Source: a virus
Direction: 5' to 3' (one strand)
DNA: 64,000 bases
Virus record (IMG/VR): IMGVR_UViG_3300009593_000014
Location: 1-64,000 of that record
Position numbers and translations under genes: made by a program. This document shows, in pieces, positions 9,240 through 19,000 of the stretch. Positions within the stretch are counted from its first letter, which is position 1; every line of letters starts with the position of its first letter. The notes under the pieces are model-generated. The model had not been told where the DNA came from. It worked only from the letters and a program-made list of their open reading frames with translations, and did not search any database.

Positions 9240-9556
9240 TTTCTACGATCCATTCTCTCTTTAGTTTTCTCAACAATGCTTAAAAACTTTTCCTTCGATT
9301 CCCTTTCGGAAACCGTCTTACTAATCATAGTAGGCACTTCCATGGCAAAATTAAAAACCATAATAGGTCCAGTAGTTTTACTTACATACTGACCAGCCAT
9401 AACTATGAGATCTTCATATTCGTAGGTTTCAACCAGACTGTCAGCGACAGGCTCTTCTCTACCAATATCTGGTAAAAAGAACTTACTGTCCTTGCTCGAC
9501 AATTCTCTCAATAAGAGAATCAGGTCCGATCCAACCTTTTTCTGAGGCATTTTCAA
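9236..9556 (-). CDS. Hypothetical protein upstream of helicase
   Basis: A 106-residue protein, possibly starting at the second Met (residue 3). It has a mixed alpha/beta pattern and a charged C-terminal helix. It overlaps helicase by 4 nt and the WhiB-like gene by 74 nt, an unusually long overlap. Its place next to dnaB makes a helicase-loader role a reasonable guess, but no motif supports it. Confidence 0.6.
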   Translation of the reverse strand: MKMPQKKVGSDLILLLRELSSKDSKFFLPDIGREEPVADSLVETYEYEDLIVMAGQYVSKTTGPIMVFNFAMEVPTMISKTVSERESKEKFLSIVEKTKERMDRRK

Positions 9557-9779
9557 CCCTCCTATGCAATAAAATTAGTCTATCGAATTTAGACATGCCA
9601 GCAGTTACACCGGCAAAATAAGGATCTTCTAGCGCTGTAACGATACATGGTATCTTAACATCACACTTAGTACACTTTTCTTTAGCGTACTCAATCTGTT
9701 CCCAGTCTGAACTAGTCCAATAAAGACTATGTTCATCATTCCTGCAAACAGCATCCTTAATCCATCCGTCAATAGGCAT
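9483..9779 (-). CDS. WhiB-family [4Fe-4S] transcriptional regulator
   Basis: A 98-residue protein with four cysteines in WhiB spacing: Cys12, Cys36, Cys39 and Cys45 (AVC...KCTKCDVKIPC). The GVTAG turn (57-61) replaces the usual GVWGG and is followed by a basic helix. WhiB proteins bind an Fe-S cluster and contact the primary sigma factor. The family is restricted to Actinobacteria and their phages, which makes this the best host marker in the window. The C-terminal 25 residues overlap the next gene in another frame. Confidence 0.85.
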   Translation of the reverse strand: MPIDGWIKDAVCRNDEHSLYWTSSDWEQIEYAKEKCTKCDVKIPCIVTALEDPYFAGVTAGMSKFDRLILLHRRVENASEKGWIGPDSLIERIVEQGQ

Positions 9780-9979
9780 TAATCTTCTTTTGGATCAACT
9801 TCGGCAAGTTTTGCCTCAAGCTGAGTATCAACAACATCCCATAAACGAGTCCATAACTTATCATCATCTGGATCGCCTACTAACTTCGCACCAGCATCTA
9901 GCCGCATTGATTCATAGTTACCAAGATTTTTGGTAATTCCAATTGCAACCCATATATGGTTTTCATCTGACGTTTTCAT
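9779..9979 (-). CDS. Small hypothetical protein in regulatory cluster
   Basis: A 66-residue acidic protein with a GITKNLGNYESMRLDAG core and a helical C-terminus. I have no firm family assignment. It abuts the WhiB-like gene (1-nt overlap) and follows the MerR-type gene, so it belongs to the regulatory part of the operon. Confidence 0.6.
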   Translation of the reverse strand: MKTSDENHIWVAIGITKNLGNYESMRLDAGAKLVGDPDDDKLWTRLWDVVDTQLEAKLAEVDPKED

Positions 9980-9986
9980 ATTCTTA

Positions 9987-10436
9987 CTACTTTCTTATAG
10001 TTGATTTTACTTCCCTGATTTTCTTTTTCAGGCTTGTAGAAGAGTGTATCTGATCTTTAGATGGTCTTCCAACCTTTCTTGAAGAAAAAAAAGATTCTAA
10101 TTCCTGTACATCGCTGTAGGTATAGTATCGGTAATTTGTACCCTTATAACTAAAGCGACTGGCAGAGGGCAGCAAGCCCTTACGCTCGTATTCACGAACT
10201 GTTCCTGCTGCCCTTCCAACCAATTTGGCGACTTCGCCAATAGTAAATATCCTTTTACGAAACAACGCAGATCCTTTGTAGTCATCATAAAACTCTTCGC
10301 CAGTATCAATCCTTACAAAAAGAACTTTATTATCACGACGAAGATACTTGATAGCTTTTAGTATCACATCACCCTCAAGATAGAATCCTCTAACCTGAGC
10401 GTTTATTTTATTTGCTAGCTTTTCTAGATCTTTCAT
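9987..10436 (-). CDS. MerR-like winged-HTH DNA-binding protein
   Basis: A 149-residue protein with a C-terminal MerR-type HTH: FTIGEVAKLVGRAAGTVREY, a KGLLP wing turn, then NYRYYTYSDVQEL. The N-terminal half is a small alpha/beta domain. The tail is very basic (RKVGRPSKDQ and KKKIREVK). It probably binds DNA as a regulator of the early genes. The frame is open to 10496, but those extra 20 residues overlap the zinc-ribbon gene and look non-native. No candidate start has a good Shine-Dalgarno, so the start is uncertain. Confidence 0.75.
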   Translation of the reverse strand: MKDLEKLANKINAQVRGFYLEGDVILKAIKYLRRDNKVLFVRIDTGEEFYDDYKGSALFRKRIFTIGEVAKLVGRAAGTVREYERKGLLPSASRFSYKGTNYRYYTYSDVQELESFFSSRKVGRPSKDQIHSSTSLKKKIREVKSTIRK

Positions 10437-10629
10437 TGTTAAGACGGTTATATACTTTCCTTTTATTATCATTCCACTTTTGAAGCAAAGGCTCAATTCT
10501 ATACCCGCAAATCAAACAAGAAACTTCGATTGTCTCTCTATATCTTGGACCCTCCAGCATCTTGCCACGACACTTGGGACAGATGATTGATACTTTAATC
10601 TTTTTATTTTGTGGTTTGAATTTATCCAT
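10408..10629 (-). CDS. Small zinc-ribbon protein
   Basis: A 73-residue basic protein with CPKCRGKM and, 16 residues later, CLICG: two CxxC knuckles of a zinc ribbon. The flanks are lysine and arginine rich, suggesting nucleic-acid binding. It touches the holin gene (1 nt) upstream and overlaps the MerR-type gene downstream. Confidence 0.7.
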   Translation of the reverse strand: MDKFKPQNKKIKVSIICPKCRGKMLEGPRYRETIEVSCLICGYRIEPLLQKWNDNKRKVYNRLNNERSRKASK

Positions 10630-10823
10630 TATTTTACAGTTGCTGCTGTGTTTGGATCTCCAACTTTAGTTGCTGCAATGCTCTTGACGGCTGATATAAG
10701 CGCGCCCATTCCAGCAACGCTGGCTGCTTTTGTGCTTGACAGATCCGACACAGTAAATACAGCCAAAAAGCTCTGTACTGCAGTCCAAACTGCTCTTTCA
10801 ATAATATCTTTATATAGACTCAT
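10629..10823 (-). CDS. Putative holin (r1t-like)
   Basis: A 64-residue membrane protein. The pattern ERAVWTAVQSFLAVF, then an Ala-rich hydrophobic helix (residues 31-51), then KVGDPNTA at the C-terminus resembles r1t-family holins common in actinophages. Holins open the membrane so that endolysin reaches peptidoglycan. The start has a strong AGGAGGT eight bases upstream. It lies far from the endolysin gene (about 31 kb), which is unusual. Confidence 0.7.
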   Translation of the reverse strand: MSLYKDIIERAVWTAVQSFLAVFTVSDLSSTKAASVAGMGALISAVKSIAATKVGDPNTAATVK

Positions 10824-10872
10824 ATAGGTCTACCTCCTATGTATGCCCCGAGGGGTCTTTCTCTACCAGAGA

Positions 10873-12045
10873 TCAGTCAGTGTCAAGCCAAACAGTATAT
10901 TCGGCTGTAACCATGCCTTTCTCTGGGTTTACGAACATTAACGGTTGCGAAGGTCTACCAATAGCGCCCAAAGTTTCAACTGCGTATTCATTAGTTGACT
11001 CTGTGCTACCAGAGACTCTGCAAGTAACCGTATTGAATGTCATGCGAGTTGGCTGATGCCAATGCCCGATGAACACATCGTCGAAGTGTTGATTTATAGC
11101 ACCAACTCTCCAACCAAAAATCTTTTTCTGAAACTGATAGAATGAGCCAAAAGATCTAAACTGATCTCCGTGGCAAAGCAAGCAGCTATAGTTACCTATT
11201 TCTGGTATAGCATACCAACGACCTTCTCCACGACCATCTGGGATGTCGAAGGTTATTCTATCCTCATCTGAAAATACTAAATCCATGATGCGATAAAGCA
11301 TACGGTCAGCATTGGTTTCAGGATCATGATCCTTCCTTCCGCGACCACCTATGGCACCATGGTTTCCAATCACCGCAGTTACTTTAACACTACGGAAATT
11401 TTCTAACATCTTTCTAAAGAATGCTGTCATAATTCTTGGACCATCAACAGTTACTTGACGATACAATCCTCCATCAACGAGAAAACTTTGTCCGGGGAAT
11501 ATAAGTTCTCCCTCAACAATGTCTCCAAGAATCCACACCTCTAAATCCTTAACAGGATGGTCTGCTCTCTGAATGTCAGTCAAAGCAATAACTTTGTCAG
11601 CATAAAGAGCAACCCTTTCTTCACAGGTTATGGAATTATAACTCGGAGTTACCTTAGCTAACTGCCAATCAGACAGTACAGCAACAGCAACCTCTTCACC
11701 CTTGGTTCTTTTGTCTGCCTTGGGCGCTTTCGTGGGAGGTACAACATAATTTTCTGCTTGATCTGTAACCGCTCGGTATACAGACGAAGCAAGGTCTTCT
11801 TTTTTCGTTTTTAACTTCTCGAACTCTTGTACTAGTTTCGTATAAGCTAATTTTAATTCAACCTCGTTATTAATTTCAACATTACTCATTGGATCGTTTG
11901 GAACTCCAAATTCGTTTTGCTCTCTTCTATAAGAACAAACGATATTGTATTCCTGCTCCTTTCTACATCTAGGGTCAGCATATTTTTGATTGTGAGTGTT
12001 CGGGGTGTACATCACTGAGCACCCTTCACCTTGACATTGTTTCAT
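10873..12045 (-). CDS. Calcineurin-like metallophosphoesterase with N-terminal zinc knuckle
   Basis: A 390-residue protein. The first 40 residues carry four cysteines (CQGEGC, RCRKE, VC), suggesting a zinc-binding DNA-recognition module. A coiled-coil linker leads to a metallophosphoesterase domain: LSDWQ (Asp126), GDIVEG (Asp175), GNHG near 229, HGDQ near 298 and GHWHQP near 335. These are the canonical two-metal ligands. Substrates could be nucleic acid or nucleotides. It stands alone between holin and HNH genes. Confidence 0.88.
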   Translation of the reverse strand: MKQCQGEGCSVMYTPNTHNQKYADPRCRKEQEYNIVCSYRREQNEFGVPNDPMSNVEINNEVELKLAYTKLVQEFEKLKTKKEDLASSVYRAVTDQAENYVVPPTKAPKADKRTKGEEVAVAVLSDWQLAKVTPSYNSITCEERVALYADKVIALTDIQRADHPVKDLEVWILGDIVEGELIFPGQSFLVDGGLYRQVTVDGPRIMTAFFRKMLENFRSVKVTAVIGNHGAIGGRGRKDHDPETNADRMLYRIMDLVFSDEDRITFDIPDGRGEGRWYAIPEIGNYSCLLCHGDQFRSFGSFYQFQKKIFGWRVGAINQHFDDVFIGHWHQPTRMTFNTVTCRVSGSTESTNEYAVETLGAIGRPSQPLMFVNPEKGMVTAEYTVWLDTD

Positions 12046-12090
12046 TAAATCTCCTTGATTTATTTAAAACTACCGTAGCAGCAATAATTA

Positions 12091-12534
12091 CTATTCGCAA
12101 CCATCGGTATTTTTATTTTTTAAATCTCTAATTGTTTTTTTCTTGTTTTTCGCTCTCATTGTCTTTCTCATATGGTCTTTATACTCCATGGGCTGCACCA
12201 GACCCTCACGATGTAAAGTGCTATGCTCTCCTGCTGTGCAGAGAAAAAGATTAGATACTCTATTGTCCTCTTTTATTTCATTAATATGATGAACTGACTC
12301 CCATGATTCAAGGTGTCTATCTAAAGCCTTCTCCATCACAAGTCTGTGCTCATAGACATATCCATGAACTTGATATGGATGCTCCGGTTGTCTAACTCGG
12401 ATGTATCCTTTATCGTCAACATACTTGCCTCCGTTCCAATTGGAATTTCCTTTGCCTTTGCGTGCTTCATTTCCCCATTTTAAATCGTCACGACGAGAAG
12501 CTAAGGAATTATGCTGACGATCCAATATCCTCAA
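12091..12534 (-). CDS. HNH homing-type endonuclease
   Basis: A 147-residue protein with an HNH core: YEHRLVMEKAL, then VHHINEIKEDNRVSNL (paired His, Asn and second Asn) and a downstream His. Such genes are free-standing mobile endonucleases in phages. The start is a TTG inside the last codons of the adjacent structural gene (26-nt overlap). The basic C-terminus probably contacts DNA. It may have inserted at the end of the structural gene, but no direct sign of insertion is visible. Confidence 0.85.
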   Translation of the reverse strand: MRILDRQHNSLASRRDDLKWGNEARKGKGNSNWNGGKYVDDKGYIRVRQPEHPYQVHGYVYEHRLVMEKALDRHLESWESVHHINEIKEDNRVSNLFLCTAGEHSTLHREGLVQPMEYKDHMRKTMRAKNKKKTIRDLKNKNTDGCE

Positions 12535-13141
12535 CCCATATACGAATAGGTGCTGTGGCTGATGCTGTTACTTCATAAGTTTTTGCAGCATCATCAGTTA
12601 CTCTGTTGTTATGTATTAATGTAGCCTTGAATTCATGGGGCGTTGTTGAAGGGGAAGCCGTAGTGTCAATAATTGCCGAATAGTCTCCTGACGCAAAGTA
12701 TCTAGCATTAACAGTAGGATTAGTAGTGATAAAATTATATGTAGCTAAAACAGTATCTGTTGAAGAGACTGTTTGAACTATCTTTAAGGTCAGATCGCTA
12801 CCTGCGTGCCCTGACTGCATTTTTATATCAGGTATAGAAACACATACTTTATAGTACCTTTCCGATTCAAGAGAAACCCTTTGATCAGAGGAACCTGCCC
12901 CCGAAGTGTTATTGATATTAGCAATGACGTATGTGCTATCAGTTAGTCCTGTATGAAGTACACCATTAGTCTCAGTAGATACCTGTGTTGTGAAGCTATT
13001 CATAACAATCACGCCTTTTGCGTGTTTGTCAGTAGCGGACTTAACCTCTCCTATATTTGTAGTTATTTGCTGCATTCTGCCAGCGGTAATGGGCGTACCC
13101 AAAGACCAACTAACTGCATCATAATTGTCGTAATCAGCCAT
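12509..13141 (-). CDS. Putative tail-associated structural protein
   Basis: A 210-residue Ser/Thr/Ala-rich beta protein. It begins with WSLGTPITAGRMQQI, an N-terminal pattern seen in phage tail appendage proteins, and the rest looks like a beta-sandwich. It is encoded just upstream (in transcription) of the HNH gene and next to the large tail adhesins. A -10-like TATAAT lies eight bases before the ATG. Confidence 0.6.
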   Translation of the reverse strand: MADYDNYDAVSWSLGTPITAGRMQQITTNIGEVKSATDKHAKGVIVMNSFTTQVSTETNGVLHTGLTDSTYVIANINNTSGAGSSDQRVSLESERYYKVCVSIPDIKMQSGHAGSDLTLKIVQTVSSTDTVLATYNFITTNPTVNARYFASGDYSAIIDTTASPSTTPHEFKATLIHNNRVTDDAAKTYEVTASATAPIRIWVEDIGSSA

Positions 13142-13149
13142 AATACTTA

Positions 13150-13155
13150 ATTATA
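13150..13155 (-). promoter_or_regulatory. Candidate -10 box for near-leaderless transcription
   Basis: On the minus strand TATAAT ends eight bases before the ATG at 13141. Initiation at normal spacing would fall at the start codon. No convincing -35 is seen, and the only Shine-Dalgarno-like GAAGGG lies upstream of the box. Confidence 0.4.
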
Positions 13156-13197
13156 CACCCTTCTCGGTTATGATTCCACACCAAAATCTAAAAAACA

Positions 13198-16065
13198 TTA
13201 TGACTCCAAAGCAGATAAACGAGCTTCCATTTCCTGAATAGCCTTAACTATTGGACCAATTAACTCTGTATATCTAATACCCTCTGTTGTAGCCCCATGA
13301 TTAGGATTATCCTCTGGGCTTAGATCATCACCCGAAGGTCTTGTTTCTTCTTCATCAGTATCAGAGATCCATAAAGCAGTATCAGAAGCGGCACCACCTA
13401 AAACATCTTTAACTTCTTGAGCAATAAGCCCATTATGTATCCTAACCCCCGCACGCCCTGCAGTCTCTTTCCATTTGAACTGAACTGGGCGCAAAGCCTT
13501 TATGAAATCTAAACCAAGTGTTGCATCTTGAATGTCTGTTTTGCGGTTTACGTCTGATGATTGAATAGTTCCGTTATCTGCGTAAATCGTGTCCCACGCT
13601 AAACTAGACGAACCAATGTTTTTCGTTCCATCGGAATACGGCATAAGTCCAACGCTATTAAAATACGCCTGCTCCAAGCCGTTAGCTCTAAAGTGAAGAG
13701 TTCCGTAAAGCTGAGAGCCGGATATACCAATGCGTGAATTATCACTGGACCTGCCAAACCTAAAGTAACCGCTAGACGAATCTCCAGTAGCGACTACAAT
13801 ACCAGCGGTGCCTGCTGTATTTGCAACCTGAAGATACTGCTCCGATGATCTTGTGAACCCCGAAGAAGTTGGACCAAAATCAACATTATCTTCTGCTCTT
13901 AAGACACCTTTTGCTCTCAACGTCCCATTAACTTCAAGTTTATGATCGACTTTCACATATTGAGATGCTTCAGTTGAACCAGAAGAAAGCGTAAGAATTT
14001 CATCAGAATGAATATAAACATTCTCACTTCCTGTTTCGCTAACAGTCACATAACCTGAACCCGAGCCGCTCTTCAAAGAAAGACCTGAATCAGAAACCCC
14101 ACCACCTCCACCAGTTATAGCACTGCCATATAAAAGGTAGCCATAAGCATCATCATCGCTGGTTGTTCCAAAACGTATTGCTGAGCCTCCAGACTCTGCT
14201 GTAGTATCAAACTTAATCCTGCTAGTGCTGTTGCCAGCAAATGTACCTGTGGCAGCGGTGAGACTGCCAGTAAATGTACCTGCAGCAGCACTAAGACTGC
14301 CAGCAAACGTACCTGTAGCGGCACTAAGACTGCCAGCAAACGTACCTGTAGCGGCACTCAAGGCTCCAGAATAAGTCCCTGTAGTAGCTGTTAGCGATCC
14401 TGATTTGCTTACCTTAAACGGAGCAGATGCATAAGTAGAATGACCAAGCCACATATTGCCCTCGGAATCAACATGGAAAGATTCAGTACCAATATCAATT
14501 GTTCCACCAGTTATGTCTCCAGAAACTGAAAAGGTTGATCCATCCCATTGAACTGACCCGGATGTTCCTCCTAAATAAAATGTACCATCAGGTTTTGCCC
14601 AAAATCCAGTTGTTCCTGACCCGAGAACTATTCCGTGTGTAGGATCTATCCATACACCAGCGTTAGCATCATCATAAGCACTCTTAGACCCCATCCTTAT
14701 ATAAGGAACGGTGCCTGCAGCACTAAGGATCAAAGAAGATGCCCCTGTATTTGCTTGCATGGTTCCTGCGCCTATAGTCCATGTGTCTGCGCCGCTACCT
14801 ATCTGACCACTGTTTGCATAAATACTGCCACGAGCAGTAATATCATTAAAAGTAACAGAGCCATTACTAGCAATCTGCCAGCCAGTCCTTGGGTCGGAGG
14901 TGTTGTCATAATTTGCACTAGATAATGTTTCTGCCACCTCAATCACACCCGCGCTAATCTCTGTTCCTGTTATTATCCCAGCCGCTATATTGGCAGCAGT
15001 AATTGTGTTGGCAGCTATTTCAGTGGCGGTTATTGATCCTGCTAAAATATCTACATTACCAGTAACTTCCAAAACATTAATTGCAGAAGCAAGAGTTATG
15101 TCAGTCGTTCCAGTACCACTAGATCCACTATCGTTAAGGTTTCTATAGTACGTCCACGGAGAAGTGTTTCCAGAGCTATCTCTAGCCCTAACTCTTAAAT
15201 AATAATCTGTTTTCGATGCCCCAGTACTTGCTCTTACGTCGAGATTGTTAACAAGAAAAAAGTTGCTCTTAGAAGAGCCAGAAGCCTTCATATTGCTGGA
15301 GTCATCAAACTGCTCAGCGCCATTGAGTGGGTTATTAGATATAGACACTTGGAACTCATACTGCCCCCTTCCGTCTTTAACATCAAACTCACTGTTATCA
15401 ACAAGCTGAACAAAGAAACCTTTAAATGTAGGATTCACGCCCTCGTCAAAACCAGACAATGTGTTGTTAAACACAGGGCGAGCAGGTGCTGTTGAATCAA
15501 CAGCAGGTGCTATAGCGGAGGATGTTGTAGCCGTACTAATAACCCCCAGAGGACTAATAGCATAGACGCTAACTTTGTAATAGATTGTTGATCCATCACC
15601 AGAAGCATTATCTATCCACTCAAACCTATGAGCCAGTTCTGATGTTTCCGCCGTTTGAGAAGCATAATAAGTACCAGCAGATCCGTTATCGCTTTTTTCT
15701 AGCTTAACTCGATATGTTGTATTAGACCCATCTTCATCTCCCGCCCAAGAAGCGTCAATATATATATTTCCATCAGAAATAGTAGAGGCAGAAGAAGAAA
15801 CAGAAAGGCTACTTGGAGTTGCAGGAGTAGATCCGTCAATAACGATTGAGCTTCCACCACCACCAACAGTAATGCTGTTTGTAGTTAATACACAGTTTTG
15901 AACGGTGTTTACAATAATGCTTTGCAACTGCCCCATATCTATAACATCTAATATGTCATAGGTGCTGAAGTCTATTCTAGATGAATCCTCTCCATTGTGG
16001 CTATGACCAGCCACTCTATAGAAAGTTATCTGATTTTCTGATATTCCTCTTTGATCGCTAGACAT
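13198..16065 (-). CDS. Tail fibre/spike with C-terminal intramolecular chaperone domain
   Basis: A 955-residue protein. Fibronectin-like repeats occupy about residues 100-310. A low-complexity shaft follows, including four 11-residue GSLSAATGTFA-type repeats. The C-terminus carries the S74/endosialidase-type chaperone: residues DVNRKTDIQDA, then VQFKWKE, GLIAQEV and a final helix. That domain trimerises the fibre and then cleaves itself off, usually at a conserved Ser-Asp. The protein should be a host-contact fibre encoded next to the tail tip genes. Confidence 0.85.
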   Translation of the reverse strand: MSSDQRGISENQITFYRVAGHSHNGEDSSRIDFSTYDILDVIDMGQLQSIIVNTVQNCVLTTNSITVGGGGSSIVIDGSTPATPSSLSVSSSASTISDGNIYIDASWAGDEDGSNTTYRVKLEKSDNGSAGTYYASQTAETSELAHRFEWIDNASGDGSTIYYKVSVYAISPLGVISTATTSSAIAPAVDSTAPARPVFNNTLSGFDEGVNPTFKGFFVQLVDNSEFDVKDGRGQYEFQVSISNNPLNGAEQFDDSSNMKASGSSKSNFFLVNNLDVRASTGASKTDYYLRVRARDSSGNTSPWTYYRNLNDSGSSGTGTTDITLASAINVLEVTGNVDILAGSITATEIAANTITAANIAAGIITGTEISAGVIEVAETLSSANYDNTSDPRTGWQIASNGSVTFNDITARGSIYANSGQIGSGADTWTIGAGTMQANTGASSLILSAAGTVPYIRMGSKSAYDDANAGVWIDPTHGIVLGSGTTGFWAKPDGTFYLGGTSGSVQWDGSTFSVSGDITGGTIDIGTESFHVDSEGNMWLGHSTYASAPFKVSKSGSLTATTGTYSGALSAATGTFAGSLSAATGTFAGSLSAAAGTFTGSLTAATGTFAGNSTSRIKFDTTAESGGSAIRFGTTSDDDAYGYLLYGSAITGGGGGVSDSGLSLKSGSGSGYVTVSETGSENVYIHSDEILTLSSGSTEASQYVKVDHKLEVNGTLRAKGVLRAEDNVDFGPTSSGFTRSSEQYLQVANTAGTAGIVVATGDSSSGYFRFGRSSDNSRIGISGSQLYGTLHFRANGLEQAYFNSVGLMPYSDGTKNIGSSSLAWDTIYADNGTIQSSDVNRKTDIQDATLGLDFIKALRPVQFKWKETAGRAGVRIHNGLIAQEVKDVLGGAASDTALWISDTDEEETRPSGDDLSPEDNPNHGATTEGIRYTELIGPIVKAIQEMEARLSALES
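14233..14364 (-). repeat. Four tandem 33-bp repeats within the tail-fibre gene
   Basis: Four in-frame 33-bp units beginning GCCAGCAAATGTACCTG (plus strand) encode an 11-residue collagen-like shaft repeat. The last two units are nearly identical, which suggests recent slippage or unequal recombination and a fibre of variable length. Confidence 0.85.
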
Positions 16066-16066
16066 C

Positions 16067-19000
16067 TTATGGAACCTCCCTTAAAGTCACGGACTGTTCA
16101 ATACCTGCGCCCATGCTTGTATCTATTTGAATAACCCAATATTCTTTATTTGATATGCTTAAGTTATCAAAAGTACCTATCTTTATTCTATCACCTAATT
16201 GAAGTTGTGGCACACCTGCCATAGTTACAGACAGAACCATAACCACATTTTCAAATTTGTCTTTAATAAAAGAAGCGATTGTGCTCGCCCAAGTAGGATC
16301 AGTAATAAACTTATTAGAAATTTCTATTGATTTTAAGCCATATTTTTTAATACTTGGACTATTTTCAGCAGACTGCTCAATGATTTGAGAATTAGAGGAC
16401 TCTACGCCAACAGGCACTCCAGCAACTGATGCAAAGTAACTTAATTTTGTTATCTTATCTTGACCTTCAAGATAAATTAAATCCCCTACTGAATTGTCAT
16501 TCGTAGCGCTAAACACAGCTTCTGCTCCATAGAAGTTAGGCTCCCACACATCGACACCAATCAAGCTAGGCTCTTCAAAAACAGAGGCAGATACTAAGGG
16601 GTATTTAACATTTATGGCTGGAGCCTGGGAGTATTGTAAGGAGAACTTCTTAACCTCTCTGACCTTCGCCGCAGTGCTGTGGGAGGCGGCAGTTGTACCA
16701 AACATCCCCCTAGTTACGCCATCAAAGCTGCTGGAGGTTTTGCTATTGTATTGCATGATTTCATCATCAATTTTAAAGTATCCAGACTCATACCAAGGAA
16801 ACTCTCCTTCAGTCGTTCTAACAGGAACAGAAGTAACACTGTTGTTAATGCCCGAAGACAGTGCAGTCACAACCAACGTGGTGGGGGCAGGTGCTCTCCA
16901 TAGGTTTTGAAGACCAGCAGCCTCCACTTGTGGATCATTTATTTTAACTACAACTTTATTCGCCTGAAGATCGATAGGCACATCGCCGCTAATGACAAAA
17001 TTATCGTCAGATAGTGTTTTTTGAACCGTACTGTGTTCGCTTATAAAAGATTCATAAAATCTATTGTAATGATAATAATTAAATTTATTATATTCATCAA
17101 AGACAAACATCCCCAAATCGGCTGTAGCTATTTCTTGCATTATTGAAAAGACTGAATCGCTATTGCCGAATAAGTATTCATAATAAGGTGTTTCTTTAAT
17201 GTTTATAGAATAATAATTATTAAGCACCTCATCTGCAGTCAGTGCTTTATTATACATTACAAATTCATCAAACTTTCCATCAAAATAATAATCAGCGGAC
17301 GAACCGCTTGATGAATCTGTGGATTTCCCAATTAAAATATCACTACTAGCCCAAGAAGTATGACCACTTCCAGTCGCGGAGCCTTTCAAAACGCCATTAA
17401 CATAATAACTTAATGTAGTACCATCGTAAGTTGCAACTACATGTGTCCACACAGAGCTTCCAAAACCAACTGTTCCCGAAACATCAACCGTCAACAATGA
17501 CGAACCATCATACAGGTACACACCATTTGCCGAGGATGTGTGGAACAGCCCCCACCCTTTAGACGCGCTATGTGCATCATCAATATTCCCAGCATATACT
17601 CCCTTACCTGCTATTGGTGATTCAAACTTAGCAAAAACCTCCATAGAATAAGACCCGGTGTAATTGTCAGAAGTTGACAATGCAGTATTTAAAGAAGCAT
17701 CGTATGGTACTTTGACATGTTGATAGTGGCTTGTTGAAGCATTATTGAAATCAGTAGACCTACCAGAAGCATCAGATGTCATACCAGATGACTGACTTAA
17801 GCTTACTGGCGAGGAACTGTTCAAATAAACTCCATGATTGAAATGATCATAACTATTAGAATAGGCTGATGATACATAGGTGTCTCTAATCCCAATAGAA
17901 TCTTTGGCTATAGCAAGCCAAGTTGAAGAATAAGGCACATCAGCATAGCTTGATCCACTATTCGTTGAATACTCCCAAACAAGCTTTTGTGTTCCATACC
18001 AGTGATAGTACTCAATGTGCACTTTGTATGCAGCATTCGCTCTTAACGAACCAACATCAACTACATATGAGCAATCAGTATTATATGGTGTATCTACGTT
18101 GTTATATTTATCTAAAACCAAGTTATCATTAATCCAAACTTTTATACCTGCATTTTGCACTGTAAATTTAAACAAGGTGCTGCTTGAGCTTGCTGGGACA
18201 TAGTAGGTATAAAACTCAGCATTAATATATTGCGTATTACCTCCTGAAGTGTTTGCGCCAGCAAAAACATCAGAACTACCATTGTTTAGATTGTTTATAT
18301 TTAATGCGTCAGTAGAGGAACTAACAATTTCCCTAACAACCGGCGTTACTGACTTATCTATCTCCTTGACCGTATCTCTCAAAGCGCCTATTTCTATGTC
18401 TATTCCCTCAACTGGATTCCAACGCTCTTGCGATTTGTTCCACCAATGCCCCCAAACGCCTTTGTCCGCAATGTTAGTAGATAGACTTTGATTGTTAGGA
18501 TTTCCATCATCAAATTCAAGATGCACAATTCCTGATTTTTCTATTACTTCATCTTTAAAACGTTTAATCACATTCAAATTAGCCCGAGGAAAATTGGTTT
18601 TTAAAGCCAAATCGCCAACAGCAACGCCAGCCAAAGTGTCTCGAACAAAAAAACCATCATCGATCATGAATTCGCTTAAAAACTTTGTATAGTCTCTGAA
18701 CTGACCAGATACAGTCATATCTGAACCGACGGTCCATTGATCTATCCAAAAAGTACCAAACGGCACATATTCATATGTATTTGCAACATCATCAACTAGG
18801 ACTCCAAAATCAATTGTAAGCTTTATATCCTTCTTCATATAAGGCCCAACGCCAGAAGTTGAAAAGGGACTGAACCGACCATTGGTATTGTCCAACACCA
18901 AATCTCCAGCATTTGCACCAGTAGACCCTACTGGCAGAGAACTGTTGTGCAGGGTATGGACTTTGTTTACCTTGGTATTTACAATGTATTGAGATAAATC

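Noticed and set aside
10835-10860. Terminator near GCCCCGAGGGGTC
   Set aside because: The loop would be two bases unless the stem shrinks to 3 bp, and the T-run is on the strand without a gene.
12091-13141. HNH gene splitting a structural gene as an intron or intein
   Set aside because: The structural gene ends in its own stop codon with a natural C-terminus, and no second half is seen beyond the HNH gene.
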